Shown here one piece after another: positions 11,221 to 23,200 of a stretch of DNA of 64,000 bases; the first letter of the stretch is position 1, and each line of letters starts with the position of its first letter. The DNA is from Lolium rigidum. Lineage: Eukaryota; Streptophyta; Magnoliopsida; Poales; Poaceae. The notes below the pieces were generated by a model. That model did not search any database, was not told the DNA's origin, and worked only from the letters and a program-made list of their open reading frames with translations. The position numbers and the translations under genes were made by a program. The DNA lies in contig NC_061514.1 of assembly GCF_022539505.1 (NCBI RefSeq), positions 340,550,644 to 340,614,643 on the forward strand, in the 5' to 3' direction.

Positions 11221-14200
11221 TTATTTGCCTGCCAGACGACATCTCTTGTAGCTTACCATCACTTCTCCTTTGGGCTCTGGCGTAATCTTGCTCCAGTCTG
11301 CCTTGGGGAATGGAGAAATCAATTTGAGCTCAAAATTTCTCAGCAAATGGCTCAAGATAATTTTAATTTGCATGTAAGCATAGGCCTCGCCGCTGCAAGC
11401 ATGCCTTCCACATCCAAATGATGTGTAAGAGAATTTACCAGCAACTTTGTCCTCTTCCCTCCCTGGACCAAACCGATCTGGATCATACACCTCAGGATCA
11501 TTGTAAATGTGTGGTAACATGCCGTTCACCAAGACAAGGTTTACTAAGGTGTTGCCTTTTGGGATACCATATTCATTTCCCCCTTTTGAAGTCACGGTGA
11601 TGTCTCTCTGTACCTTGCGGACTAATGTTGGCAATGCAGGGTGCATACGTGCCGCCTCTTTGATGCAACTATGCAGCGTCCGCATCTCTGACAAAACACT
11701 GTAGTCAATGTTCTCCTTGTACTTTCCAATTATTTGCTTTTGCTCATCCATAGCTGCAACTAAGAACTTTTGATGGCTCAAAAGTTGTGCTCCAGTCCAC
11801 GTGATAGTCGTTGCGCTCGTGTGTTTGCCAGCAAAAATCAAACCGAGGATTAACCCACTGACTTCTCCTAAGGTCGTGGCACGGCCGTCTTTGTACGTTG
11901 AATCCATGAGTCTCTGGAGCACATCCTCCTCGACACGGTCGAAGCTCTTACGTGACATCACAATCTCTGAAAGCAGTCCCGTAAGCTTGATCCGTGCTTT
12001 GTCACGCCGACGATTTACTGGGATTGGGATGTATGGGAATAAGAAGCTCACAAGGTTCAAGCCTTCCTCAATTTGATGGAGCAATGTGCAGAACTGGCCG
12101 AACATCTTCTCTCGGACCTCTTTGCCAACCAGGCATCGGCTAGAGATTAGCATGAGGAGCTGCTGAAATTCATGTTTCAGATCCACTATCCCTTCATCTC
12201 CCCATTTTGCAAAGTAGTTCTGTGCAATATGAATACATTAGCGCACATGGTCAATCAAGTGAATCAAGCACATCGCAGAAAACAAACATGCATTGAAAGA
12301 ATTAAAGTAGTAGCATTCATACTGCAGGAAATGATGATAGTATTTTCTCAGACATCTTGCACCATTTTCTCTATTAGAATTTCGAACTGGATAAGGCTAT
12401 TCGACAGCTTGCCCTAGTAAAGCGATGTACTACAAAGTAGTATATCAAATATTGTGATACTCATATTCTTATTTTTTTCACAAGGAGGATAACCTCTGGC
12501 ATTTGCATCGGTTGATAGATATAGCCTATTAATTTTTTCCACTGTTTTCCTACATTTTGTACAATGTATTATTAAGAGGACACAGGGTATATATATAAGG
12601 CAGTGTCTATATTTGTGCTTTTGCTGAAAAAAGTATATATTTACGTTAACCATATATGTAAACTATATCAAAAATATAATTTTGATATTAAAGGAAGACA
12701 TAATATGTAATGGCCCTTCATCAAGGTTGTGATGATAGTTTGCCGGTCAGAGATCCTAGTTTCTGTGAGTATCGTATTATGTGGTGACTGACCAACCAAA
12801 CAAGACTGCAATATGTCAAGCGATGTTTCTTTTTTTTCGAGACGGGGAAATATCGCCCCAGCTTCTGCATTCAAAGGATGCACACGACTTTTTTATTAGA
12901 TTATTCACAACACCTTACAAGAGTAATACAAAAGATCAAAACTCGAAGCCACCTCGCTAAACCTAAAGTGGGATGAAGGGGGTGACAATTCACCAACTCA
13001 TATCATCCAAAAACCAAATGCCTTTCCAGACCGCCCAATAGCAGATGAGAAGCACATCCAGTCAAGCAGACTTTCAGCATACGCCAACGCACACGCCGTA
13101 GAAGTTGCTACCGCCGCCTTCCTCGACTCCATCTTCAAAAGAGATCATCGCATTGACCATACCCGGTCTGCCATCGATGCCGCCACGGCGCCAGACGACT
13201 CCACCATCATGCGCGTGTCCATCACACTGCATCCGTCCCGAGACACCACTGCACCATGACATGGCGACTCGACGACGCCGACACAGCAAAAGCACACCGC
13301 TCCACCTCAGCACCACCGCCATCCGTTGTCTACTCCAAAAATGATACCCCCAACAGGGAGAACGGCGTTGCGCGCCGCCATCGTTCGATCCGGGAGACCC
13401 GAGTCTAGGGTTTCCCCCGGAGCAGCCCAGACAAATGTAGCTGCATGAACAATGCCTTCAACAAGGATGCGACGAACAGGCGCCGCCATCGTCCGCCATG
13501 ACTGCAGTCAAGACCGGTTTTCACCGGCAGCCACGCCGCCGTCTGGGACTAACGCAGCTGCAGGAAAAATGCCTTCAGCAAGGATGCGACGAACAGGCGC
13601 CGCCATCGTCCGCCATAACTGCAGTCAAGGCCGATTTTCACCAGCAGCCACGTCTCGCCATTGGGGACTAGATGACGGATCGCGAGACCCGCCAAAATAG
13701 CCACGAAACTGGCTGATCCCCTCCGACGAAAGAGGAAACGGCCACCGCCCAAGCTTCCTCATGCTGCAGATCAGACCCAGGAGCACCGCCGACAACCAAT
13801 AGGGATGCCAGAGATGCAGGTGTACACAGCCCGACCAAGCCCAGATGGGCTCAGACCTGGCCCGCCTACCCGCAGCCATGGCCGTCCGCCGCTGGAGTTC
13901 ACCGAGGAGCCCTGGCCGCCACCGCCGCCTGCAGCAGTGCCGTAGACCACGCCCTGCCGGCGACCGAGGAGATCCTCCGCTGCCACCACGCCAAACGGGC
14001 TTTGCCCGGCAGCGCCGGCGGGCGGGGATGAGCACAGGGGAGGGAGGGAGGCGGCCGCCGGGCTGGGCACCCCGGTGCGGCGCGGTGCGCCGCCGCACGG
14101 GGGTGGGAGGTGTTCGGCTAGGGGTTTGTTTACTAGGTCGATGTTTCTATAGAACTTATAAGTATGAATGACAAAAACCTACGTAACTGGTCATTTTTTT

Positions 14201-14871
14201 AGTTTGTCCCCTCTGACCGTGGAAACTAGACTAAATAAATTAGCGCTCGAGTATGTAAAAGGTCTACTTAATATGTACGGAGAAGGCAACAGGCTATTTC
14301 CATACAATAACAAATACCAAACAATATAACAAACACTTGTGCTGAGAAATGACGATTATGGAGCAACCAACAAATATCCTGTGGTTTTGCAATTTACCTC
14401 CACTTCTTGAAGCATGGGGTTGACATGGTTCCTCAGTTGCGCCGGCCTCAGGGACTCAACAAAGAAGCGATTCTGCTCCATTCTAGTGGTGTAATCTACA
14501 GCAAAACCCATCTCCTTTCCGAATATTGGCACGGTGAACTCATATATATCTCCATGGGTAATCTCAGACTCCATCCCTCGAAAGAAAATGTCAGAAGCCT
14601 CCCGTCCAACTAAGAAGGTTATCCTTTTCCAGAGAAAACTTATTGTGAACACACTGCCAAGGGTGTTATAGAGAGAAAGCATTGCAGCTTCAGGACCCTT
14701 TGTACACATCGTACATAAGAATCTTAAGAAAGTAATACCCTTCACCACAGGTGGAGGCGGTGGAGTGCACAAAGGATCGACTGTAATTCTTCGACTTGCA
14801 ATTTTTGTGACAACTGCAGTTATAGAAAAGACCACAAGGGACAGCAACACAACACTAATGGGCAAATCCAT
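11221..14871 (-). CDS. CYP51H: CYP51H-like cytochrome P450 (sterol 14-demethylase family)
   Basis: Two exons: 14398-14871 (158 codons, from ATG, donor GAG|GTAAAT) and 11221-12219 (332 residues plus TAA, acceptor TTGCACAG|AAC), joined in phase 0 to about 490 residues, the usual CYP51 length. The single intron falls between the QEVE and NYFAKWG segments. Visible motifs: an N-terminal membrane anchor (residues about 5-25), a Pro-rich hinge PPPPP, the B-C region YEFTVPIFG, the I-helix AGKHTSATT, the K-helix EAAR (ExxR), DPDRFGPGRE, and the heme-binding FGCGRHACSG with its Cys ligand. No stop or frameshift was seen. The family acts at the endoplasmic reticulum. CYP51G removes the sterol 14-methyl group, whereas grass CYP51H members (such as oat Sad2) modify triterpenes. 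Assignment to H rather than G rests on the divergent N-terminus and SRS regions. The substrate is unknown. Confidence 0.85.
12831..14138 (-). mobile_element. non-LTR retroposon in the CYP51H intron, target duplication CGATGTTTCT
   Basis: A 1.3-kb insertion flanked by CGATGTTTCT at 12821-12830 and 14139-14148. Its 3' end is on the left: read on the minus strand it ends in a LINE-type tail (GCAGAAGCTGGGG, then CCCGTCTCG and eight A). The body is GC-rich with no clear domain; the minus frame 13625-14098 is Arg/Pro-rich and not recognised. It lies in the same orientation as the P450 gene, inside its intron, leaving both splice sites intact. The poly-A plus long target duplication indicate target-primed reverse transcription. 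Confidence 0.8.
13452..13668. repeat. 117-bp tandem duplication inside the intronic retroposon
   Basis: The block starting ATGCCTTCAACAAGGATG at 13452 recurs at 13569 with a few substitutions, giving about two units of 117 bp. Confidence 0.7.
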
Positions 14872-15340
14872 GTCGTTGTAGTCCGTAGAGCTGATTAGAT
14901 TGGCACTACAAAAACATGAAGATCATGTTTTAAAGGTTAAAATCAATTTATTGTCTCTACATAAAATACGACATTCCACATTCACTTTTAGACCTTCAAA
15001 ATACAATAAAAGCCTGCTAACATTTTTTTGAAAAGGAGATGTGACCTGGCATATTCTGTTGCAGCATTTTAAATTAAAAGTGTTACCCGAGACTCGATAA
15101 CTGAATAATGAATTGTCAACATCCCCTTGATGTGTGATAAAAATAACGGATACAAGATTACATTGTCATGAAAATTCAAATGAAGTTTCCAAAGTTTTAA
15201 GTAATTTTTTGAAGCCTTCTGTGCAATTATAAAAATAATGCCAAATTATTTTCCTTACTTACTTCATGGTAACTTGATGTTATGACACCAACGATCAGTC
15301 AAACAGTATATAGACACTTATTAAAAACTTTCTTCTGGTA
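14872..15340. other. upstream region of the CYP51H gene
   Basis: AT-rich flank of about 470 bp between the P450 start codon and the next retroposon. It should hold the core promoter, but no convincing TATA box at a typical distance was identified. A CACTACAAAAAC string near 14904 resembles a CACTA terminus but has no partner. Confidence 0.35.
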
Positions 15341-15352
15341 GGATCATTCCAG

Positions 15353-16308
15353 CGTTTTGGCCTGGTCGATCTCGTTGGCTGCATAGCCGCCCAGGCCACC
15401 GCCGATCCGGTGCACTCATCGACCAGATGCTGAAGTGCAGGGCTCCAAGTCGGCTGCCCAAGTTCCAGATCATCTTCTCCAGCGGTCTCTATGGACAAGC
15501 GCAGGGCGCTCCTAGACATTTGGATCGAAGAGTACTTGGTCATTTGAAGGGGATCCGGCCCGGCACATCCACAGATAGCAGCCGGTGGGGCTTCAATGGG
15601 ATGCGTTGCGAAGCTCTGATTTCAGATGACACCACGGGACATGTCAAAATTGGGATTTCCATGGTGTTGGTAGATGCGGGTAATTCCAAGACGGCTGTGA
15701 GATTGGATGGACAAAAGGTCACGGCAGAAGGCGGGATCCTAGATGCGATGAAGACATTGCTTCATGGGATGCTTTGCGGGCTTGACAGCGGCATTTTTCC
15801 TGTCCAAACGTTCGGAGCCCGTGAGCCCGATGATTGGTGATTTGCAGTAGCGGCCTCGTCAAGTGGGGGCGGCAACACACTCAGGGACTACAGTTTTGGT
15901 TTGTGCTTCTCGAGTACCAAGTCGATATTTTTCAGGGTGAAAACCTAAGGTTTGGCCTTTATTGGTTGTACCTGGCAATGGTCTTGTTGAAGGCATTGTT
16001 TTGAAAACTTGGACTTTCTCCGGGATGAAAAGCTAAGATCTTTGATCGAGCGACGACAATTCTCGTGCTTTGTCTCCTTCTTGGAGGCATTGCTTTTTTG
16101 AAAACCTCTTTTTTAGTTTAGGTGTTGTCTGGTTGTGGGTAGAGTGTTGCTATTGCAAGTGATAGATCAGCAAGGCTGGGTCTTTTTTCTCTTTTTTATT
16201 TTACTTTTTGGCTGTGTACATCTTTGATGTCTTCGGACATCATGTTAGTGTAGAGGCTGGATGTAATTTTTATCTTCGCGATATTAATATATTTCCTTAT
16301 CGAAAAAA
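15353..16308 (+). mobile_element. 5'-truncated non-LTR retroposon with 12-bp target duplication
   Basis: GGATCATTCCAG at 15341-15352 is repeated with one mismatch (GGATCATTCTAG) at 16309-16320. Between them is a 956-bp element ending in GATATTAATATA, then TTATCGAAAAAA, a tail typical of plant LINE-derived sequences. A frame at 15427-15840 is open but unrecognised. It lies upstream of the P450 gene, in the opposite orientation, within about 0.5 kb of its start codon. Confidence 0.75.
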
Positions 16309-16320
16309 GGATCATTCTAG

Positions 16321-17040
16321 CAAGGTTTCTACTCCAGCCCTAAATCAATTTTTAAGGGTCAAGGGAAAAATACCCAAACTTGCAGACTCAAGCAATGCTC
16401 CCAGATTCATGTCAAGGTTTAGAATAGCGTGCTAAAAGAAATAGTGACAAGCTCCTCTAGACGGTATGCATGCTATATCGTGCTAACAACGAGCTGTATT
16501 TCAATAGTGTTTAAAAATACAAGAGATAGCCTAAAATTAAATGATTTCGGCAAGAAAACGATATAGTCCAAAAGTGATAGATCCATTTATACATAACCAC
16601 ACACAAAATAGTTCTCCAATTTGTTAGAAGCCTAACATCAGCATTCCACATCAGCATTCCACAAGGCAACAATGCAGTATAAGTTATTTGTAAAGAATCA
16701 CCAGTACTATAGTTTTATCTTCCGATTCAGAAGAGGAACCAACTGATTCATCACCATGATAAACAGAAAGTAACTTCTTCTTTTCCGAAGGAGGAAAACT
16801 CGAGCCTTTTAGCCAATAGGCTGAAAAAATAGTTCGCTCAAACATCACTCCTCCCCCCCCCCCATCGCCTTTTGGCTTGTAAAAAAATATAAGAATATGA
16901 TAGAAATTTGAAAAAATAAAATGCTTTGAGATTACCATGTGTTATGTGTTTCATTTGTTTGGAAAATTTACAAACATGAATTTCGATATATTACACAAAA
17001 TGTCATCATGTTTCGGTAGAACAACTTTTCAAAAAATTAC
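16321..17040. other. unannotated AT-rich stretch
   Basis: No gene or complete element recognised. It holds a run of 11 C (16853-16863) and a 14-bp direct repeat (CATCAGCATTCCA) at about 16636-16663. Confidence 0.4.
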
Positions 17041-17470
17041 CACCGGTGCACCGCCATATTGGTGCACCGACGGCCACGACCACCTGCACTGACGGCCAAG
17101 GCCTCATCCTCCTCCTCATCTTCCTTATCCTCCTCTTCCTTATCCGGCCTCCTACTCCTCCTCCATGGGTGCGACGATGAGAACACTACCTTGTCCTCCT
17201 ACTCCTCCTCTTCCTCCTCCAACACTGGCGCGGAGATGACACCACGGCCATGGTTCCCGATCTAGATCTAGATTGGCCTTTTTTTTTTTGGAAACAATAC
17301 CGCCGACGCAACAAGCTAGTGCACCGGGGATAAATCATGTTACTGCCGGCGCTCCAAGTTGGTGCACCAGCGATAAGATATTACCACTGGCATGTTCCCA
17401 CCGGCGCGCGCTGGTGCGTCGGCGATAGGCAATTGTGGTGCACTGGCGGTAGGGTTTTTCCTAGTAGTGT
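17041..17470 (-). mobile_element. CACTA (En/Spm) transposon terminus, one end only
   Basis: Read on the minus strand the stretch starts at 17470 with CACTACTAGGAAAAACC, the classic CACTA terminal sequence. It is followed by degenerate subterminal repeats built on GGTGCACC/CCGGCGC units near 17434, 17401, 17355, 17311, 17058 and 17043. A TCC-rich low-complexity block lies at 17105-17220. No opposite TIR was found to the left, so the element is truncated or a remnant. Confidence 0.6.
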
Positions 17471-19208
17471 CACCACCTTCGACGAAGAACCCTGTAGAGT
17501 TCTTGAAGCAACCGCACAAGTGCCCCGCCCCTTCATCAGCGGCCAGGGATTTGCCGGCGGCCTCCAGGAGTGGCGAGGAGGGGTGAAGGAGAAGGGGGTC
17601 GGCGTGGTGGCTGCGATCTAGGGTTGACCCACCTGATCGCCTGGAGGGGACGATCAAGGGAATCAGGAGGCCTGCACAGCCGGTGGACTCTGTTTGTTTC
17701 TCTACCAGGCAATTAATATGTCGATCTCACAAGGTGGTGCATCCACCGGACAAAAAGGGAAAAGAGGGAGCTAAGACGACACTGAAAAATTATCCCAACG
17801 GATGTGCTCATGTCAATGTTTGAAATATCGGAGGCAGCCTACAAAAAATGATATATAAGGACTAATGTACTTTTATGCACCTTCTTTAAAAGGCTCTAGC
17901 AAGGCTATAGCTGGATATTTCAAACTAGAGTAAATTCTACTTTTTACTCTACTAGTTATGTACTTGTGACACCAACTGAGCTATTGTTGCAAATATTTCA
18001 CTAAATGAGGTAACATGCGTCACAAATTGATAGTTTGAAGGTAGAAAATGGAATTCACTCTGAAACCAATCGTTTATGTGCCCGTTGCCGGTCATTGGAA
18101 AGAGAGAGCTCAGGCGCTTGTCGGCGGCAACGATGCTCAGCTCGGGGCCACCAGAACGGGCTACATAGTGGGGTGTATGGTCTCCCAATCGTTGGATCTA
18201 GACAGGGACAACGCGCAAGAGGTATCTAGCTTCTTTGGGGCGGTGGCCATCATGGCAACCGACCGTTCCGTCTAGTTCGTGAGCAGGAGCGAACGAGCAG
18301 GCCACACGCTTCTCCTTTGGATTCAGTAATTCTCTTTGTAAACTGGACTTCTATGTACGATGAACTGGATTACTGGATGGCTACGCTGCAGAGCAGCAAT
18401 ATCTCCACTCTTATACTCCTTTAAGCTTACGGGTTATTTTTTCAATTATGAAAATCGTAATTATCAAACATTCGATAATGTCTATGCAATTGTCTAATTA
18501 TTTTTTCGTAAGAGGAACTCTTGATTAACAGTTAAGATTTAAGTACATTTATTATGAGATAATTTCATTTTTTTGCAGAAAGCAAGTGACTGTGGTATTA
18601 CGAGAGTGTAAGCAACTAGCCGAATGGAATACTTAAATCTTTTAACTAATAAAACGACATTTTTTTGGAAAAAGAGTGTAGTACCAACACAAATAACTTC
18701 TGTAGGGAAGCACAGGCATTTATCTAATATGGATAAAGATACAGAAAGTAAATCGTGTAGATTGCCAAGATTTTGTAAGAAAGCTCAAACCAAAGAGTGA
18801 CGAAATAGCAGATCGAAGGTACCTGAATACGAACGTCAGCTCCTCCGCGCCCGTACGCACTTCACTGTCGAAAGAGACGACTCTTGTTAACTAGCACTGC
18901 AGAAGAAGATTGCAATCTGGCAACTTCCTGGACTACGTAAGGCCGCACTAACATATATAAAGAAGTACCTTTTCCTCAGGCATAGTATATAATAATTTAG
19001 TACTACGTCCCAAGCGGTGGCGGCTAAGAACAAGTAAAGCCAGATCTGGTCACTATTAAGCATGTACTCTCTCCCTCTCCTTCATATTAGTCATCATAGA
19101 TTTGGGGTATCTAGAAATATTTTATGTAAAGATACATTCGAATCCAAGATAACATATATGAGACAGATGAAGTATGTGTGTATTTATAAGAAGTGGTGTA
19201 GTATACAT
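17471..19208. other. unannotated stretch between the CACTA end and the LINE
   Basis: No gene with a recognised domain. 17471-17700 is GC-rich; a 75-codon ORF at 18048-18275 (plus) is open but unrecognised. From 18300 on the sequence is AT-rich. A TACTCTCTCCCTCTCC string near 19064 resembles a Stowaway MITE end, but no matching inverted end was found. Confidence 0.4.
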
Positions 19209-20279
19209 TTTTTGATAAGGGGCGGTTTATTACTTAAAATGTTTTTAAGCATTACACCCAGCCTCTGCATAACTAGGATGCACACCGCCGTTTAGTAGTC
19301 CAGTATCAAACAAAAGGATATAAAAGAACGATGTAAAAAGCTAACTACTATAAAGCTCCATTGGCTTCAATCTTCCGACTATGCAGCCACCCATGTTGGG
19401 AAATAAACTCCCTGACCGTGTTCTTCAACCGTGTAGACACCTCTGTAAATAGGTCTCGATCTTCCAAATGCTGAAGTGGCAACCATGAACGGAGCAAAGC
19501 GGTACACCGGTAAATAACCTGCATGATAGACTAATTTTTGTCATTAAAAACCTTGTCATTTATACACAACCAAAACGACCATGCTATCGCAATTGCTCCC
19601 ACTCCGATAATAATTTTGTACCTGGAATCCACCACATTAAGACAATTGCCATAGATGTTTGCAATGCTACGAGGTGGATATAAGGTAGACCCTATCTGAA
19701 TGATTGACCATATAGATCTAGCAACCCGAAAAGTGAAGAAAAGGTGTTTTATAGTCTCATCTTCGTGACAAAACACATATTTCGTACAATCGTGTCAGTT
19801 GTGTTTTACAAGGTTATCTTTAGTAAGAATCACACCTCGACGAAGATACCATGCAAAGACCTTTATTTTAAGAGGTATCTTCATCTTCCAGATGGATTTA
19901 TTATTTAATACCGACTGTGTTGGGATACTCAGAGCTTTGTACATGAAGCTAACCGAAAATACACCATTCTTGGTGAGACTCCAACGAAATTCATCCATCC
20001 TCTGAACCAATTGAATTGAATCCAACAGCCGAAGCAGTTCGTTCCAAGCGACTAGCCGGGGACCAATGAGATCATGTCTGAACGTCATAGAGGGAGGGGA
20101 AGATTCCAACACCTTCTGCAAGGTATCCCTTTTGTGATGAATAATACTGTACAAAGCAGGATACTGTCGCGAAGAGTGGTTGTTCCCAACCACTTATCCT
20201 CCTAGAACCGTATCTCCGCCCCATTCTTAATGCATAAAGAACCAAAAGGAATAAATATTTTTTAGTTGCCATGACACCA
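19209..20279 (-). pseudogene. LINE (L1-type) 3' part: zf-RVT region and 3' tail
   Basis: Read on the minus strand, 20273 down to about 19520 encodes the region after reverse transcriptase in plant L1-type elements: VMATKKYLF, the KMKIPLKIKVFAWYLRRGVILTKDN segment, then a zinc-binding-RT-like CxxxxFCHEDETIKHLFF and the following IWS stretch. Frames change several times and stops interrupt it. The 3' UTR ends at 19209 in an A-tail (plus-strand T run) after a GCAGAGGCTGGG-like block. It continues at 24954 across the solo-LTR-like insertion. Confidence 0.75.
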
Positions 20280-23200
20280 TGCGGTAACCCAGCATACCAC
20301 TGCATGTTGTAGTATACAAGTCGTTGATATAACATTCATGAAGGGACTTCTTCACAAATATCACATCCCTTAGAGTGGTACAACAGAAACATTGCAGGTC
20401 ATAACACTCCAGATTATATTACAAACATGATCTTGACAAGTTGGTATTCTCACAAGTCCGATGAGAACAACCTATGATATTACTTAAGTATCATTACAAC
20501 TCAACTTAATAGACATGACGAGCTCAGCAAATTATTTAGGTAAGTCACTATGCTGCTCCGCTCCTAGATGTCTAGGGTAAGACTCTACTCCTCCGCCTCC
20601 GTGTCGTCAACTCCGTAGACTATCCCATAGTCCACGCGTTCAACCCTTCTGAACGGTCTGGCTCTTCATAGAACACCTTGCAGTCGCCTTCTGGTGCTCC
20701 GGTGTATGCCTCCTCTTCATGATCACAGTCTAGCAAGGGTGTCGAAAGAAAGTGAGTACAAAGGTACTCAGCAAATTCAAAAGTGAAAATGTGTTTGATG
20801 CACTAGCTATGACCATTGATCAGAAAATCTCAGGTCAATGCATGTTTCGCAAAGATTTCTTTAAAAAGGTTTATTTTATTTTGAAAACAATGCCCGCCAG
20901 TCTTGACAGGTTGACCAGAACTTCACGGAGTTCCTTTTCTGCCGCGTTCGTAGTTCCCTTCCCGGAACAGGGAGTGACAAGCCGCAATTTGATACACTCT
21001 GCAGAGGTGCGTTACTTTTCCCATAAGAGAACTTATCCTTGATGCAAACCGGGCGTACGTTCCCGTCCACACTTTCTTGGTGTGAGGCCTAGTATAAGAA
21101 CCAAGCCAATCACTGCCTTCTCCGCGACCCTGCATACCCACACTTTTGTCCATCCGCACATCCCCGGTAGACTTCTCCCGATCATACGGCTTTACCCACG
21201 ATGTGCTACGGATAATCCATCATAGACGGTAGAGCGCTCTCATCCACAAGGATGGGGATTTTAAAGGTTTTCCCAACCTACTACAGTGTTCTCACAACAC
21301 CCAGGCAGGCTCTATCAAGTCTTTTGATATGTACGGCGCTAGAATCACTAGACGACATTGGTGATTAGTCCTAGATGAGTAGAACCCTTGCAATGGAACC
21401 TCCACCATCAACACATACCATGGTTCCATTGCCCACCACATAGTCATATTCATAATTGGAAAATTAACATTTTATTTTCAGTGTAGGAATGATAAGTATA
21501 TCGAGTAAATTGATAGAAATTAATACATATGACATGAGAAAGAGTGAACTTGCCTGAAGACTACGAGATAGTGCAGTTCGAAGGTTTGGATGGAACATTG
21601 ACCTCGGGTTCTGAAAAGAAGCATCATTGTCCGATAAGGACAATGTTATAAAATCCAAATTATACATGCATGAGTGATTTATTTTTATGTTGAATCCCTT
21701 TCCCCAGAGTATTATTAAGATTTGTGTATTTAAATCTTTATTTGAATGTTTATGCCTTAGGCAGTAATTTATAATCCTTAAATATTATTTTGATATGTTT
21801 TTCCTTAAAAATGAAAATAATTTGAAATCATAGAATTTTTTCCTTTTTGTAATATTTATTTCAAAAAAAGGATTTGGAATATTGGAATATTTCTTTTTGG
21901 AATTTTTTTTTTAAATGAAAAGACTTGGAATAATAGAATTTTCTTTGAGAAAATATTTGATTAACAAATATTTAAATCCATTTTAATTTTCCTTGATTTT
22001 CATATCAAACGAAAATTTCAAATCTTAAATTCCAAGTTTAGAATTTATTTCAAAATTTCCAAAATCTAAATTTGTGTTGTTTATTTCCTTTCTTATTTTA
22101 TTCTGGTTGAGAAGTATTTTTAATGTATTATTCCAGTTTCCTTGAATTTTTGGAGGTATATATAATTTATTTGGAATTTTTCAAAGTGTAAGGGTTATTT
22201 TGAATTGTGAAAAGACAGAATTGCCCCTAGGCTCACCTGTCAGGTCAACCCACTGGTTGAACCAGATCGGCCCACGTCGGTCGGCCCACCGGCCTCATTC
22301 CCCTCCTCTACCACTCGGTACGAACCCTAACCCTAACCCTTGGCCATTCCCGTGGCGATGGCGTCGCCGCCACACTCCGGTTGACTCCAGCGGTTCTGGG
22401 GCTCGCCACCGGTCACGTCTGATGCAGCGCACGGCGGCGCATCTTTCTATCCACGTCGATCTGAAGCTCCTCTCCACTCCTGCGCGCAAGCTCTACCGTG
22501 CCTAGGGTTTGCGAGTTCATCGATGACCTCCATTGATCTGGGCTCCCCGGACTTGCTGGTGTTGTTCGCCACCCTCTTTGGTGGTGGTGCGTGGCTGGCA
22601 CCGGCCTAGCTGCGGTTTGCCGCCGCCGTGGCTAGCTTGTGCCACCGTGCCTCCATGGACACCGCCATGAACGCCTCTAGGTACTACTGTTATCCCCTTC
22701 TTCTCCTCTCTCTACTCCATCTACTCCATCTACCTGAGCTCTGGCTACTGGTTCATCTATTGCTTGTGCTGCTGCTACATGTTGTGCATGTTGTGCTATG
22801 CTGATGCCACTCCTAAGCCTGCTGGTGCTATGCTCATGCTTGTCTAGGCCTACTGCTGCTATGCTCATTCTTGTTTAATCCTACTGTATTGCTGTGCTAG
22901 CCTGGTTCTACTTGCTGATGCTCTTGTGCTTGCTCAAATGCTTATGAATTGCCTTGCTGTTAGCAGTCGCTAACAGCCTGATGCTTGTGATGTCTGTGGT
23001 GCTCTCCTATGTCCTATACATGATCCAAATGATCCATTTGGTTCAATCTATGCTAGTGGCTAGGTTACTGGTTCCATGCTTGGATGATCTTGATGCTTGC
23101 CTAAGCTACTGCAATGGTATTAGCTTGCTATATAGCTATTTATCATGCATTGGTTAACTGTTGTTGCCTCCTATAGCACATTGATCATGGATCAATGGCT

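Noticed and set aside
14904..14916. CACTACAAAAAC as the missing partner of the CACTA end at 17470
   Set aside because: Terminal bases differ (CACTACAAAAA against CACTACTAGGAAAA), flanking triplets TGG and TCA do not match, and a retroposon with its own duplication lies between.
16853..16863. Run of 11 C
   Set aside because: Simple homopolymer; possible assembly noise, no associated structure.
18048..18275. 75-codon ORF upstream of the LINE
   Set aside because: Not recognised, no neighbouring exons found, and an equally long ORF lies on the other strand; left as unannotated.
19064..19200. Stowaway MITE start
   Set aside because: Only a TACTCTCTCCCTC-like end is seen; no inverted partner with TA duplication.
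22321..22341. CCCTAACCCTAACCCTT, telomere-like repeats
   Set aside because: Only two to three units inside the solo-LTR-like insertion; far too short for a telomere and common by chance in grass leader sequences.
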